Shown here in pieces: positions 26,717 to 35,059 of a DNA stretch of 64,000 bases. Made by a program: the position numbers and the translations under genes. The stretch covers positions 203,254 through 267,253 of the forward strand of contig JBBFLD010000005.1 in the NCBI GenBank assembly GCA_037481715.1, written 5' to 3'. The DNA is from Rosettibacter sp037481715 (GTDB lineage Bacteria > Bacteroidota > Ignavibacteria > Ignavibacteriales > Melioribacteraceae). Below the pieces are notes generated by a model that did no database searches, was not told the origin of the DNA, and saw nothing but the letters and a program-made list of their open reading frames with translations. Each line of letters opens with the position of its first letter. Positions within the stretch are counted from its first letter, which is position 1.

Positions 26717-28111
26717 ATGTTTCCAGCAAAAATTTATAAACAAAGAAGAAATGAATTGAAAAAGAAAATTGAAAATGGATTAATTCTTTTTCTGGGAAAT
26801 GATGAATCACCAATGAATTATGCAGATAATGCATATAGATTTCGTCAGGACAGCACATTCCTTTACTACTTTGGAATTGATGAACCAAATTTTGCAGCAA
26901 TTATTGATGTTGATGAAAACAAAGAAATGATTTTTGGCAATGATTTTTCAATTGATGAAATTGTATGGATGGGACCGCAAAAATCTGTTAAACAAAAAGC
27001 AGCTAAATGTGGCATCAATCTTACTTTCAAGATGAGTGAATTAGAAAATATTTTGAAAAATGCTCTTTCAAAAGGAAGAAAAATTCATTTCATTCCTCAG
27101 TATCGACACAGCAACATGATTAAACTGCAAATTCTTCTTGGCATTGATGCCTCAAGAGTTAATGATTATGCTTCGCAAGAATTGATTAGAGCAGTTGCAG
27201 AACAAAGAGCTGTTAAATCTTTAGAAGAAATTCAAGAGATTGAAAATGCAATATCAATAGCATACGAAATGCATGTCGCTGCTATGAAGTTTGCTAAAGT
27301 TGGTATGATTGAAAAAGAAATTGCCGGTTTTATAGAAGGCATTGCTATTTCGATGGGCAATGGATTATCATTTCCAGTAATATTCTCGAAACATGGAGAA
27401 ACTCTTCATAATCATTTTTATGGCAATAAACTCGAAGAAGGAGATATAGTTGTTAATGATTCAGGAGCAGAAAGCCTTCTTCATTATGCAAGCGATATTA
27501 CAAGAACATTTCCAGTAAACGGAAAATTTTCTCAGATGCAAAAAGAAATTTATGAAATTGTTTTAACCGCACAATTAACTGCAATAAAATCAATTAAGCC
27601 TAAGATCAGCTATAAAGAAATTCATTTGAAAGCCTCTACAGTTATAGCAGAAGGATTAAAAGCTCTTGGCTTAATGAAAGGTGATATAAAAGAAGCAGTT
27701 AAAGAAGGAGCGCATGCTTTATTCTTTCCACATGGACTTGGCCATCTGCTCGGGCTTGATGTTCACGACCTCGAAAATTTTGGTGAAAGTAATTTTGGTT
27801 ATGATAATAAAATTAGAAGAAGCTCTCAGTTTGGTTTGAAATCACTTCGTTATGCAAAAGCACTTGTGCCTGGAATTGTAATTACTGTTGAACCAGGAAT
27901 TTATTTTATTCCTCAACTGATTGAAAAATGGGAAGCAGAAAAAAAATTCACTCAATTTATTAATTACCAGAAATTAAAAGCTTATAAAAACTTTGGCGGA
28001 ATTAGAATAGAAGATGATGTTCTTGTGACTGAAACTGGAAGTAAAATTCTGGGCAAACCAATTCCAAAATTTGTTGATGAAGTTGAAGAAGTTTCATCGA
28101 GTAAAATTTAG
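26717..28111 (+). CDS. pepP: Xaa-Pro aminopeptidase (M24B)
   Basis: Removes the N-terminal residue before proline. It is 464 aa, without a signal peptide. Residues about 1-150 are the AMP_N domain (LILFLGNDESPMNYADNAYRFRQ split over its start), and the pita-bread catalytic domain follows. Metal ligands are seen in VVNDSGAESLLHYASDITRTF (two Asp), FPHGLGHLLGLDVHD (His), TVEPGIYFIP (Glu) and GGIRIEDDVLV (Glu). An 18-residue insert after VEPGIYFIP (EKWEAEKKFTQFINYQKL) is typical of the AMP_N subfamily. AGGTGA lies 5 bp before the ATG. It stands alone in orientation after the DMT gene. Confidence 0.95.
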   Translation: MFPAKIYKQRRNELKKKIENGLILFLGNDESPMNYADNAYRFRQDSTFLYYFGIDEPNFAAIIDVDENKEMIFGNDFSIDEIVWMGPQKSVKQKAAKCGINLTFKMSELENILKNALSKGRKIHFIPQYRHSNMIKLQILLGIDASRVNDYASQELIRAVAEQRAVKSLEEIQEIENAISIAYEMHVAAMKFAKVGMIEKEIAGFIEGIAISMGNGLSFPVIFSKHGETLHNHFYGNKLEEGDIVVNDSGAESLLHYASDITRTFPVNGKFSQMQKEIYEIVLTAQLTAIKSIKPKISYKEIHLKASTVIAEGLKALGLMKGDIKEAVKEGAHALFFPHGLGHLLGLDVHDLENFGESNFGYDNKIRRSSQFGLKSLRYAKALVPGIVITVEPGIYFIPQLIEKWEAEKKFTQFINYQKLKAYKNFGGIRIEDDVLVTETGSKILGKPIPKFVDEVEEVSSSKI

Positions 28112-28201
28112 AATAGGTTCATAATTTTTTTCTTGCAATTCATTGCATAAAAATATTAGATTAAATTGGATATTAAGCCCGAATAGAAATTAGGAGGTAA
28201 A

Positions 28202-28630
28202 ATGAAGTCAATCAGAGAAAAAGTGCTTTCAAAAAAAATATTGACTGTTAAATCCGGAACCAATATTTATGACACTGTTCTTTTTATGGCAGAGCATAAT
28301 ATTGGTCTGGTGCCAGTGCTAAGCGATGATGGAAAACTTCTTGGTGTTTTTTCAGAAAGAGATTTAGTGAGACGAGTAATTGCAAAAGGACTTGATTTGA
28401 AAACAACAAAAGTTGATGAAGTTATGTCCAAAGATTTGGTTATAGCCGATATTAATGAATCTTATGAAGAGTGCTTAAAGAAAATGAAAGATCGCGGCAC
28501 CCGACATATTTTGATTATTGAAAATGAAAAATTAGCTGGAATTCTTTCCATCCGTGATTTATTGGAAATAGATTTGAAAGTTCAAAAAGAAACTATAGAA
28601 GTTCTTCACAATTACATTTACTCAAAATAG
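28202..28630 (+). CDS. CBS-domain pair protein
   Basis: A 142-aa soluble protein made of two CBS motifs (about 8-60 and 75-130): TVKSGTNIYDTVLFMAEHN with VLSDDGKLLGVFSERDLVRR, then LVIADINESYEECLKKMKDR with LIIENEKLAGILSIRDLLE. Stand-alone CBS pairs usually sense adenine nucleotides; the target is unknown. AGGAGG sits just upstream (ATTAGGAGGTAAAATG), one of the best ribosome sites in the window. It is 9 bp ahead of the DUF2721 gene and likely in an operon with it and aat. Confidence 0.9.
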   Translation: MKSIREKVLSKKILTVKSGTNIYDTVLFMAEHNIGLVPVLSDDGKLLGVFSERDLVRRVIAKGLDLKTTKVDEVMSKDLVIADINESYEECLKKMKDRGTRHILIIENEKLAGILSIRDLLEIDLKVQKETIEVLHNYIYSK

Positions 28631-28639
28631 AGAACCAAA

Positions 28640-29122
28640 ATGTTTTCCTTAAATATTAATGCTCTGAACATAATACAGTTGATGCTTGCACCAGCAGTTA
28701 TGATTAATGCCTGCGGCTTGTTATTACTTGGAATGAACAGTCGATATTCAATGGTTGCAAATCGAATTAGACTTCTAAATGAAGAAAAAAGAAAATTACT
28801 TTTGAAAATAGGTGAAGGTCCTTACACAACAGAAGATAATGTCAGACTTACAAGCATTGCTAGACAAATTGATGCCCTTGTTTATCGTGTTAAACTTGTT
28901 AGAAATTCTGTGCTTAGTTTTGTAAGCGCAGTTGCTCTTTTTGTTTTGTGCTCAATTTTACTTGGCATCGCTTCAATTTTTTCTGTTGAAGGTCTTGATG
29001 CTTTTATTACCACTGCATTTTTGCTTGGAATGATTCAGGTTTTACTTGGTGCATGCTTTACAGCAATTGAATCCAAAAAAGGTTACGATATTATAAAGTT
29101 TGAAGTTGAGTCTCATGAATGA
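28640..29122 (+). CDS. DUF2721 family membrane protein
   Basis: A 160-aa protein of unknown function. It has a first hydrophobic segment (about 8-32: IIQLMLAPAVMINACGLLLL), a charged helix (NSRYSMVANRIRLLNEEKRK) and two closely spaced C-terminal helices (about 95-120 and 125-148). The N-R-I-R-x-L pattern after helix 1 is what marks DUF2721. Its 3' end overlaps the aat start by 8 bp. Confidence 0.8.
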   Translation: MFSLNINALNIIQLMLAPAVMINACGLLLLGMNSRYSMVANRIRLLNEEKRKLLLKIGEGPYTTEDNVRLTSIARQIDALVYRVKLVRNSVLSFVSAVALFVLCSILLGIASIFSVEGLDAFITTAFLLGMIQVLLGACFTAIESKKGYDIIKFEVESHE

Positions 29123-29717
29123 ACCAAAAATAATTTCAAAGAAAGATTTATTAAAACCAGAAAATATGATTCAACTATATGCTCAAGGTGCATTTCCAAT
29201 GGCAGATGATGATGGAAATATAGAATGGTATTTGCCTGAAATTAGAACAATAATACCGCTTGACAATTTTAACATTCCCCGCTCACTTAGAAAATTTATG
29301 GAGAAATCTACTTTCGAATACAAAATTGATTCTAAAATTCTTGATGTTATAATTAATTGTTCTAAAAGACCAAAGACCTGGATTTCTGAGGAATTAATAG
29401 AAGCATACAAAGGATTGATTAAACTAGGTTATCTACATTCTATAGAAGTTTATCAAAATAATGAATTAGTGGGCGGACTTTATGGAGTAACTTACAGAGG
29501 AGCCTTCTTTGGTGAATCAATGTTTTCAAAAGTATCTCAGGCTTCAAAGTGTGCACTTGTTAAATTAATAGAACATCTGAACAAAAAAGAATTTGTTCTG
29601 CTGGATGTTCAATTTCAAACAGAACACTTAAAAATGTTTGGTGCAGTTGAGATTTCTTTTGAAGAATATACAGACTTGCTTTTGAAAGCATACGAAAAGA
29701 AAATTAGTTTTAATTAA
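29115..29717 (+). CDS. aat: Leucyl/phenylalanyl-tRNA-protein transferase
   Basis: Adds Leu or Phe to proteins with N-terminal Lys or Arg, making them N-degron substrates for ClpAP. It is 200 aa. Recognisable stretches: YAQGAFPMADDDGNIEWYLP, the family's PRSLRKFM helix, CSKRPKTWISEELIEAY, VGGLYGVTYRGAFFGESMFS (the catalytic core) and LLDVQFQTEHLKMFGAVEI. The ATG at 29115 is preferred over a TTG at 29100 because the family starts near here and because it gives the usual short overlap with the DUF2721 stop. Indicates that an N-end-rule pathway exists. Confidence 0.94.
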   Translation: MNEPKIISKKDLLKPENMIQLYAQGAFPMADDDGNIEWYLPEIRTIIPLDNFNIPRSLRKFMEKSTFEYKIDSKILDVIINCSKRPKTWISEELIEAYKGLIKLGYLHSIEVYQNNELVGGLYGVTYRGAFFGESMFSKVSQASKCALVKLIEHLNKKEFVLLDVQFQTEHLKMFGAVEISFEEYTDLLLKAYEKKISFN

Positions 29718-29800
29718 CCACCAAAAATTCTGCTCATCTTTGATAAATCCTCATATTTTTTTTATACTTATGAATGAAATAATGATTATTAATTAACAAA

Positions 29801-30805
29801 ATGGCGAGTAATATGATACATTACAAAGAATTAGGCTTAGTAAATTCAAAAGAGCTGTTTCAAAAAGCAATGAAAGGCGGATATGCTATTCCGGCTTTCA
29901 ATTTTAATAATCTTGAACAACTTCAGGCAATTATTGGTGCTTGCGTAGAAACAAAATCTCCTGTAATACTGCAGGTATCAAGCGGAGCCCGCAAATATGC
30001 AAATCAAACATTGTTAAAACATCTTGCAAAAGGTGCAGTTGAATACGCTCATGAACTTGGATATGATATTCCAATCGTTCTGCATCTTGACCACGGCGAT
30101 AGTTTTGAACTTTGCAAATCTTGTATTGAATCAGGCTTTTCATCTGTAATGATTGACGGCTCCCATTTACCTTATGAACAAAATGTTGAGCTTACAAAAA
30201 AAGTAGTTGATTATGCTCATCAGTTTGATGTATCGGTTGAAGGAGAACTTGGCGTTCTCGCAGGAATAGAAGATGAAGTATCAAGCGAAGTTACACATTA
30301 TACAAAACCCGAAGAAGTAGAAGATTTTGTAAGCAAAACAGGTGTTGATTCACTTGCAATTTCAATTGGGACATCACACGGCGCAAATAAATTTAAGCCG
30401 GAACAATGCACAAGAACTGAAGATGGGATTTTGATTCCTCCGCCACTCAGATTTGATATACTTGAAGAAATTGAAAAGAGAATCCCAGGATTTCCAATTG
30501 TTCTGCATGGAGCTTCATCAGTTCCAGTTGAATTAGTAAGAACAATTAATACCTATGGCGGAAAATTAAAAGATGCTGTTGGAATTCCAGAAGACCAATT
30601 ACGTCGAGCAGCTGCTTCTGCTGTTTGCAAAATTAATATTGATTCAGACGGCAGATTGGCAATGACAGCAGCTATTAGAAAAGTTATGGCTGAAAATCCA
30701 GCAGAATTTGACCCGAGAAAATATCTTGGCCCGGCAAGAGAAGCATTAAAAGAATTATACAAGCATAAAATTATTAATGTACTTGGAAGTGCAAATAAAG
30801 CATAA
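29801..30805 (+). CDS. fba: Class II fructose-bisphosphate aldolase
   Basis: Cleaves fructose-1,6-bisphosphate into two triose phosphates in glycolysis, or the reverse in gluconeogenesis. It is 334 aa. The N-terminus has AIPAFNFNNLEQLQAI. Zinc-binding and catalytic stretches are VLHLDHGDSFELC (His ligand and general-acid Asp), SVEGELGVLAG (Glu), AISIGTSHGANKF (His) and IVLHGASSVP (His). The rest is a (beta/alpha)8 barrel. The long insert near EDQLRRAAASAVCKINIDSDG and size suggest the class IIB branch, by inference. Monocistronic: followed by a strong bidirectional terminator. Confidence 0.95.
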   Translation: MASNMIHYKELGLVNSKELFQKAMKGGYAIPAFNFNNLEQLQAIIGACVETKSPVILQVSSGARKYANQTLLKHLAKGAVEYAHELGYDIPIVLHLDHGDSFELCKSCIESGFSSVMIDGSHLPYEQNVELTKKVVDYAHQFDVSVEGELGVLAGIEDEVSSEVTHYTKPEEVEDFVSKTGVDSLAISIGTSHGANKFKPEQCTRTEDGILIPPPLRFDILEEIEKRIPGFPIVLHGASSVPVELVRTINTYGGKLKDAVGIPEDQLRRAAASAVCKINIDSDGRLAMTAAIRKVMAENPAEFDPRKYLGPAREALKELYKHKIINVLGSANKA

Positions 30806-30814
30806 GAAATAAAA

Positions 30815-30858
30815 AAGGGAATCCATAGAAGAGTTCAAGGATTCCCTTAATTTTTTCC
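30815..30858. terminator. Bidirectional terminator between fba and cytochrome c gene
   Basis: AAGGGAATCC (30815-30824) and GGATTCCCTT (30839-30848) form a 10-bp stem with a 14-nt loop, preceded by an A-run and followed by AATTTTTT. It serves both converging genes. Confidence 0.88.
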
Positions 30859-30874
30859 ATCAAATTTATTTACT

Positions 30875-31285
30875 TTATCTCGTCAACAAGTAATCTGCTA
30901 TCTTTCCCAAATCTTTTACATCAAGATTATTGAATGACGGCATCACGATGTTCTTGTATTGCACTCTAAATTGTTTCAATCTTTCATTGCTGTATGAAGA
31001 TGGATTTCTTAAGTAATTGATTAAATTTTCTCTATTCCAATATTTATTTATTTGAACAAGAGCAGGAGCTATTTTGCTTCCTTCGAGATTTTGTCCATGG
31101 CAGGCAGTACAGCCATTTTCACGAATTAATGTTAAGCCGTCTTTCTCTTCATTTGACTGCATTGTTTTCTCAACATAATTTTCAGCAACAACAGGTTCTT
31201 CTTTTGGTTTAGTAATTCTTCCTAAGATAAAAAGTATTATAAATAAACCTAAAAAAGCAGCAAGCCATTTTTGTGCATTTGTCAT
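30875..31285 (-). CDS. Membrane-anchored monohaem cytochrome c
   Basis: A 136-aa protein with an N-terminal hydrophobic anchor (about 8-22: LAAFLGLFIILFILG) that is not clearly cleavable. A single haem-binding CTACH motif has C59, C62 and H63; the probable axial Met is M115 (NIVMPSFNNLD). The fold matches class I cytochrome c, with the C-terminal helix LGKIADYLLTR. The start at 31283-31285 has AAGGAAAA upstream; an in-frame upstream extension has no such site and is rejected. It is the last gene of the radical SAM/Memo run, 59 bp from the previous stop, and may carry electrons in the periplasm for that system (inference). Confidence 0.87.
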   Translation of the reverse strand: MTNAQKWLAAFLGLFIILFILGRITKPKEEPVVAENYVEKTMQSNEEKDGLTLIRENGCTACHGQNLEGSKIAPALVQINKYWNRENLINYLRNPSSYSNERLKQFRVQYKNIVMPSFNNLDVKDLGKIADYLLTR

Positions 31286-31344
31286 ATGTTTTCCTTTCTT
31301 TTTCAATTGTAAAATTAATAGGTAAGAAAACCAATTACAATTTT

Positions 31345-33540
31345 TCATATAATTATTGTTAAGCAAAGGAATAAAAGAATCACAAGCAGTATAACAGAAA
31401 CTTGTAATCCATAAAATGGAATTAATATTAAACTTGCAGTCAAAGAACCAATGCATCCTCCAATTAAATCTGATGCATACAACTGTGAAATTAATTTCTG
31501 TTGATTTTCAGTTTTGTAAAAACTTGCGAAAGAAAAAATTCCCGCAGTAAAAAATCCATCGAGCAAAAGCAAAACAAGAAAAATTATCAAAGAGCTTTGC
31601 AGAATTGTTTTCATAAAAAAGTAAACCGCAAAATTCAAAAGCAGAAATGAAGCTATAAGAATTATTCCCGCATACTTTTCTTTCTTTTGCAAAGAAGAAA
31701 TAAAATAATTAGTCAAATAAGCTCCTATTGATAAACCAATCATAAAGGAAGTCAGAAGAATTCCAATGTCTCTGTATAATATTCCATTTTGATTTTGATA
31801 AATAATTAAAAGTATAACTTCTGAAATCATTCCAACAAAACCAGCTGTAAATACAACCAAGATTCTTTTGAGATTGTCTTGATTTCTCAGAATAAGAAAA
31901 AATGCGAATAAAATTATAAGTGCAATTATCAATAATTTTTTGTTTGATCTTTGTTTTATCGAACTAATTGCAAGTGGAATATTTTTATAAGCCAACTCCG
32001 GGAAAAATTTTGATAACCATATTGATGTTGTGTATGCATAACAAACAGGCTGCAAATCAGAATTTACATTTTCTGATATTTCATTAAAGATTCTCTGAAT
32101 CTCATAAAATCTGTCGTTTGTGAAAACATAATTTATGTATTGAGGTGAAACTAATTTAGTTTCGAGTTTTCTTTCATTGAATCTGTTGATGAGCTCTGAA
32201 ACATTTTTAATTAATTTCGACTTTGATGCAATAAAAATTACACCGGGCAAAATAATTGTATTTTCAAAATTTATTTTAAGAGCATTGTAAATACTTTTGT
32301 TTCTTTCCTTTAATTGATTTGTCCAAATGTTTTCTGATGAGCGAATTCTAAAAGCAAGGATTCCACTTTGAGTTAAAGAATTATAACATTGTTGAAAAAA
32401 CTCTTTTGTGTAAAATCGATTATTTTGTGCAGACATTGGTTCGGGCATCCCGATGAGAATTAAATCATAAGAATGTTTGCTGCTCAAAAATTTACGTGGG
32501 TCATCATAAACAATTTTTACTTTTGGATTTTTTAGAGGATTAGATAAATTTTCCGGCAGATAATTTTTAACCGCATCAATTAATTCCTTGTTGATTTCTA
32601 CATAATCAATTTTTTTAACTGGTAATTTCAATAATTCATAAATAATTCCTTCAAATCCTCCGCCGAGGACAAGAATTTTATCAATCTTCTCAAGCTGCAA
32701 AGTTGAAATGTGCACAATCTCTTCTGCTTCAAGACTTTCAGTTTCATAAGCAAGAGCATCATCTATAAAAACATTTATCTGATTTTCAAATGATGAAATT
32801 GAAACCCGCCCGTAAGGAGTATCAATAGATTTAATTAGAAATGGATGATTCCACGAAGTCATGTAATAATCAATTTTTTTATTAAATAAGAAAAGAATGA
32901 AAATAACAACAAATGTTAAAACCGAGAAAAAATTTTTTGTCATTCTAATTTTTTCAAATGAAATAGAAGCCGTAATAGTTAAAACCAAACAACAAAACAA
33001 TGCTGCAGAAAAATTGTTCACTTTTAAACTCAATAAAAGAGTAGAACATAAACCGCCAACAACAGCTCCAGCACTTTCAATTGCATAAGCTTTTGCAAGT
33101 GTTTCATTTTCAGCAAGAAAATTTTTTGCTGTCCATTGAAATAATAATCCAGAAATCAAACTCAACGGGATTAAAGCAATTATTAACACAAAAATTTGCT
33201 GCAAAAAGGGAAGATAACCGCCGGATACAGAACTAAAAATATATCTAATCGAACGAATAAATATAAAATCTCCAAGCAGGAATAAAGTTGAAAGATGAAA
33301 TAGAATTTGAATATGATTTATTTTTGGCATGAAAGAGTATTTGCCAATTGAAGCTCCTAAAGCAGAACCAATTAACCAGATTCCAAATGAAAGAATATAA
33401 ATTAATTCAATTCCATAGAAAGCAACATTTAATTCTCTTAGAATTATAACCTGTGCAAGGATTGAAAAAAAACCAACAGCACAAAGATGAATTATGGATG
33501 TAATTTTTGGATTAATCAAAATCTTTTTCACTGAAGACAT
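31345..33540 (-). CDS. Membrane-embedded spermidine-synthase-like protein
   Basis: A 731-aa protein. Residues about 15-240 hold roughly seven hydrophobic helices. Residues about 270-470 are a SAM-dependent Rossmann domain like spermidine synthase: ILVLGGGFEGIIYELLKL (glycine loop), IDYVEINKELIDAVKNYLP (Glu that binds the nucleoside), VYDDPRKFL and DLILIGMPEPMSAQNNRFYT followed by KEFFQQCYNSL. Residues about 520-731 hold about seven more helices. Substrate unknown; membrane SpeE-like proteins are widespread but mostly uncharacterised. I chose the ATG at 33538-33540 (MSSVKKILINPK) over one 39 bp upstream; it still overlaps the Memo-AMMECR1 gene by 29 bp. The overlap supports functional coupling. 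Confidence 0.82.
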   Translation of the reverse strand: MSSVKKILINPKITSIIHLCAVGFFSILAQVIILRELNVAFYGIELIYILSFGIWLIGSALGASIGKYSFMPKINHIQILFHLSTLFLLGDFIFIRSIRYIFSSVSGGYLPFLQQIFVLIIALIPLSLISGLLFQWTAKNFLAENETLAKAYAIESAGAVVGGLCSTLLLSLKVNNFSAALFCCLVLTITASISFEKIRMTKNFFSVLTFVVIFILFLFNKKIDYYMTSWNHPFLIKSIDTPYGRVSISSFENQINVFIDDALAYETESLEAEEIVHISTLQLEKIDKILVLGGGFEGIIYELLKLPVKKIDYVEINKELIDAVKNYLPENLSNPLKNPKVKIVYDDPRKFLSSKHSYDLILIGMPEPMSAQNNRFYTKEFFQQCYNSLTQSGILAFRIRSSENIWTNQLKERNKSIYNALKINFENTIILPGVIFIASKSKLIKNVSELINRFNERKLETKLVSPQYINYVFTNDRFYEIQRIFNEISENVNSDLQPVCYAYTTSIWLSKFFPELAYKNIPLAISSIKQRSNKKLLIIALIILFAFFLILRNQDNLKRILVVFTAGFVGMISEVILLIIYQNQNGILYRDIGILLTSFMIGLSIGAYLTNYFISSLQKKEKYAGIILIASFLLLNFAVYFFMKTILQSSLIIFLVLLLLDGFFTAGIFSFASFYKTENQQKLISQLYASDLIGGCIGSLTASLILIPFYGLQVSVILLVILLFLCLTIII

Positions 33541-35035
33541 CTGCCTGAAAAGTAAAGAGTTCTGCATTTTTCCAGTCACCAGCTTTTAAGCCAGCTTTAA
33601 AACAGAGTTGATTTAAAAATACTTCTTTGCTCCATCCAGTTTCGGTTGCAACTTGCGGCAGAAAAACAGCCTGCTTGTTTCCTTTCTTTACAATAACTCC
33701 ATCTCTGCCAAGAACAATTTCATCTGCATTGATTATTTTTTTGTATGGCGTTAAAACGGAAATTTCAATTTCGATTTGCTCGAGTTCATTTTCTGCAAGA
33801 GGACGAAAACGGGTATCGTTAAAAGCAGATTGAAGAGCCATTGCACCAACAAGAGTGCAAAGCGGTGTATCTTCTGACATGTGGCCAATACATCCGCGAA
33901 GTTCTCCGTGTTTTTTAAGTGTCACAAAAGCACCTCTTTTGACTTTGAGTTTCTGATTCATATTTCGAGGTATGGGAACTGTTTGAGTCTTGAAATATTG
34001 CTCAAGAGTATTGCGGGCAAATTTTAGAAGAAATTTTTTATCAGAAGAATTTAATTGATAAGAATCATCAGTGATTAATGTATCAACATCAGTTGGTTCA
34101 TCAAAAACTTTTTTAGAAATTGCGACCGCACCATAACCGACAACTCTGTCAGTGCTTCCCACTGGATTATAACCCGAATTACAATAGCTGATAATTTTGG
34201 CTCCCTTGGCTCCAAGTTCATTTGATGCGCAAATTGCAGCAATGATTGGAGCTTCGCCGCAAGCACAGGTTGCAAGTTGTTCTATTCCTTTTTGTAATTG
34301 TTTGTCTAAGACATTTTTCAATTTTTCTGGATTTAATTCTGTAATTGATTTGAGAGTAATGTTGTCAACTTTGATTGCATCATCAAATTTGGGATAATGA
34401 GAAAGGTCTGAACTTGCAATAATTAGAGATTTTTTATTTTGTAAAACTTCAGCCAGAGCTTTTCCAAAGCGTCTGCATAAATTAATGTCAGAAGAACCTA
34501 CAATTATTGGGAGTATTTTTACATCTGGGAACAAATATTTAATAAATGGCAATTGAACTTCAATTGAATGCTCTTTTGCATGAACTGCAAGATTTACAGT
34601 AATATCATTATCTTTTTTCAATAATTCATTCGCAGTTTTGCTGTCGATTTTTAAAGAACCGATTGGTGTAGAAAAAGAACCATTTGGATAAATAGAGATT
34701 CCATAAAAATTTGGTGTTGTATGATTTGTTCCAAGTATTACAATTAAATCATAGTTTTCATTTTTGATTTGATTGAAAGCATCCGCAGCAATTTGACCTG
34801 AATAAATATAACCTGCATGAGGCACGATAAGAGCAACTATGCTGTCTGCTGTTTTTGTTTTTGCATTCTTCAAAAAAACTTCTATTTGTTTTTTTAGTAT
34901 GATTGAATCACCGGAATAAAATTGTCCAGCAAAAACAGGGTAGCGTGTTGAATCAATTAAGCTATTGGACTTGTTTTCTGCTTTACATGAAATAAATGTT
35001 AATGTAAAAAGAAGAAAGTATAAAAGTTTTTTCAT
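33512..35035 (-). CDS. Memo-AMMECR1 fusion lipoprotein (AmmeMemoRadiSam proteins B and A)
   Basis: A 507-aa fusion of two families that often accompany one radical SAM enzyme. The N-terminus is a lipoprotein signal (LLYFLLFTLTFISC, lipid cysteine C17). Residues about 30-310 are the Memo domain, related to extradiol dioxygenases, with the conserved putative metal residues H73 (VPHAGYIYSG), H105 (GTNHTTPNFYG), H156 (KEHSIEVQLPF), H213 (SSDLSHYP) and C257/C259 (ATCACGEAP). Residues about 325-505 are AMMECR1, with LRGCIG at 379-384 followed by LQSAFNDTRFRPL. It overlaps the SpeE-like gene and is 24 bp from the radical SAM gene. The biochemical reaction is unknown in any organism to my knowledge; export is inferred from the signal. 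Confidence 0.9.
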   Translation of the reverse strand: MKKLLYFLLFTLTFISCKAENKSNSLIDSTRYPVFAGQFYSGDSIILKKQIEVFLKNAKTKTADSIVALIVPHAGYIYSGQIAADAFNQIKNENYDLIVILGTNHTTPNFYGISIYPNGSFSTPIGSLKIDSKTANELLKKDNDITVNLAVHAKEHSIEVQLPFIKYLFPDVKILPIIVGSSDINLCRRFGKALAEVLQNKKSLIIASSDLSHYPKFDDAIKVDNITLKSITELNPEKLKNVLDKQLQKGIEQLATCACGEAPIIAAICASNELGAKGAKIISYCNSGYNPVGSTDRVVGYGAVAISKKVFDEPTDVDTLITDDSYQLNSSDKKFLLKFARNTLEQYFKTQTVPIPRNMNQKLKVKRGAFVTLKKHGELRGCIGHMSEDTPLCTLVGAMALQSAFNDTRFRPLAENELEQIEIEISVLTPYKKIINADEIVLGRDGVIVKKGNKQAVFLPQVATETGWSKEVFLNQLCFKAGLKAGDWKNAELFTFQADVFSEKDFD

Positions 35036-35059
35036 TTTACTATCCTTTTAAGAAAAATA

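Noticed and set aside
31286..31456. N-terminal extension of the cytochrome c gene
   Set aside because: The extra 57 residues overlap the 3' end of the SpeE-like gene, and a good AAGGAAAA-ATG start lies at 31285.
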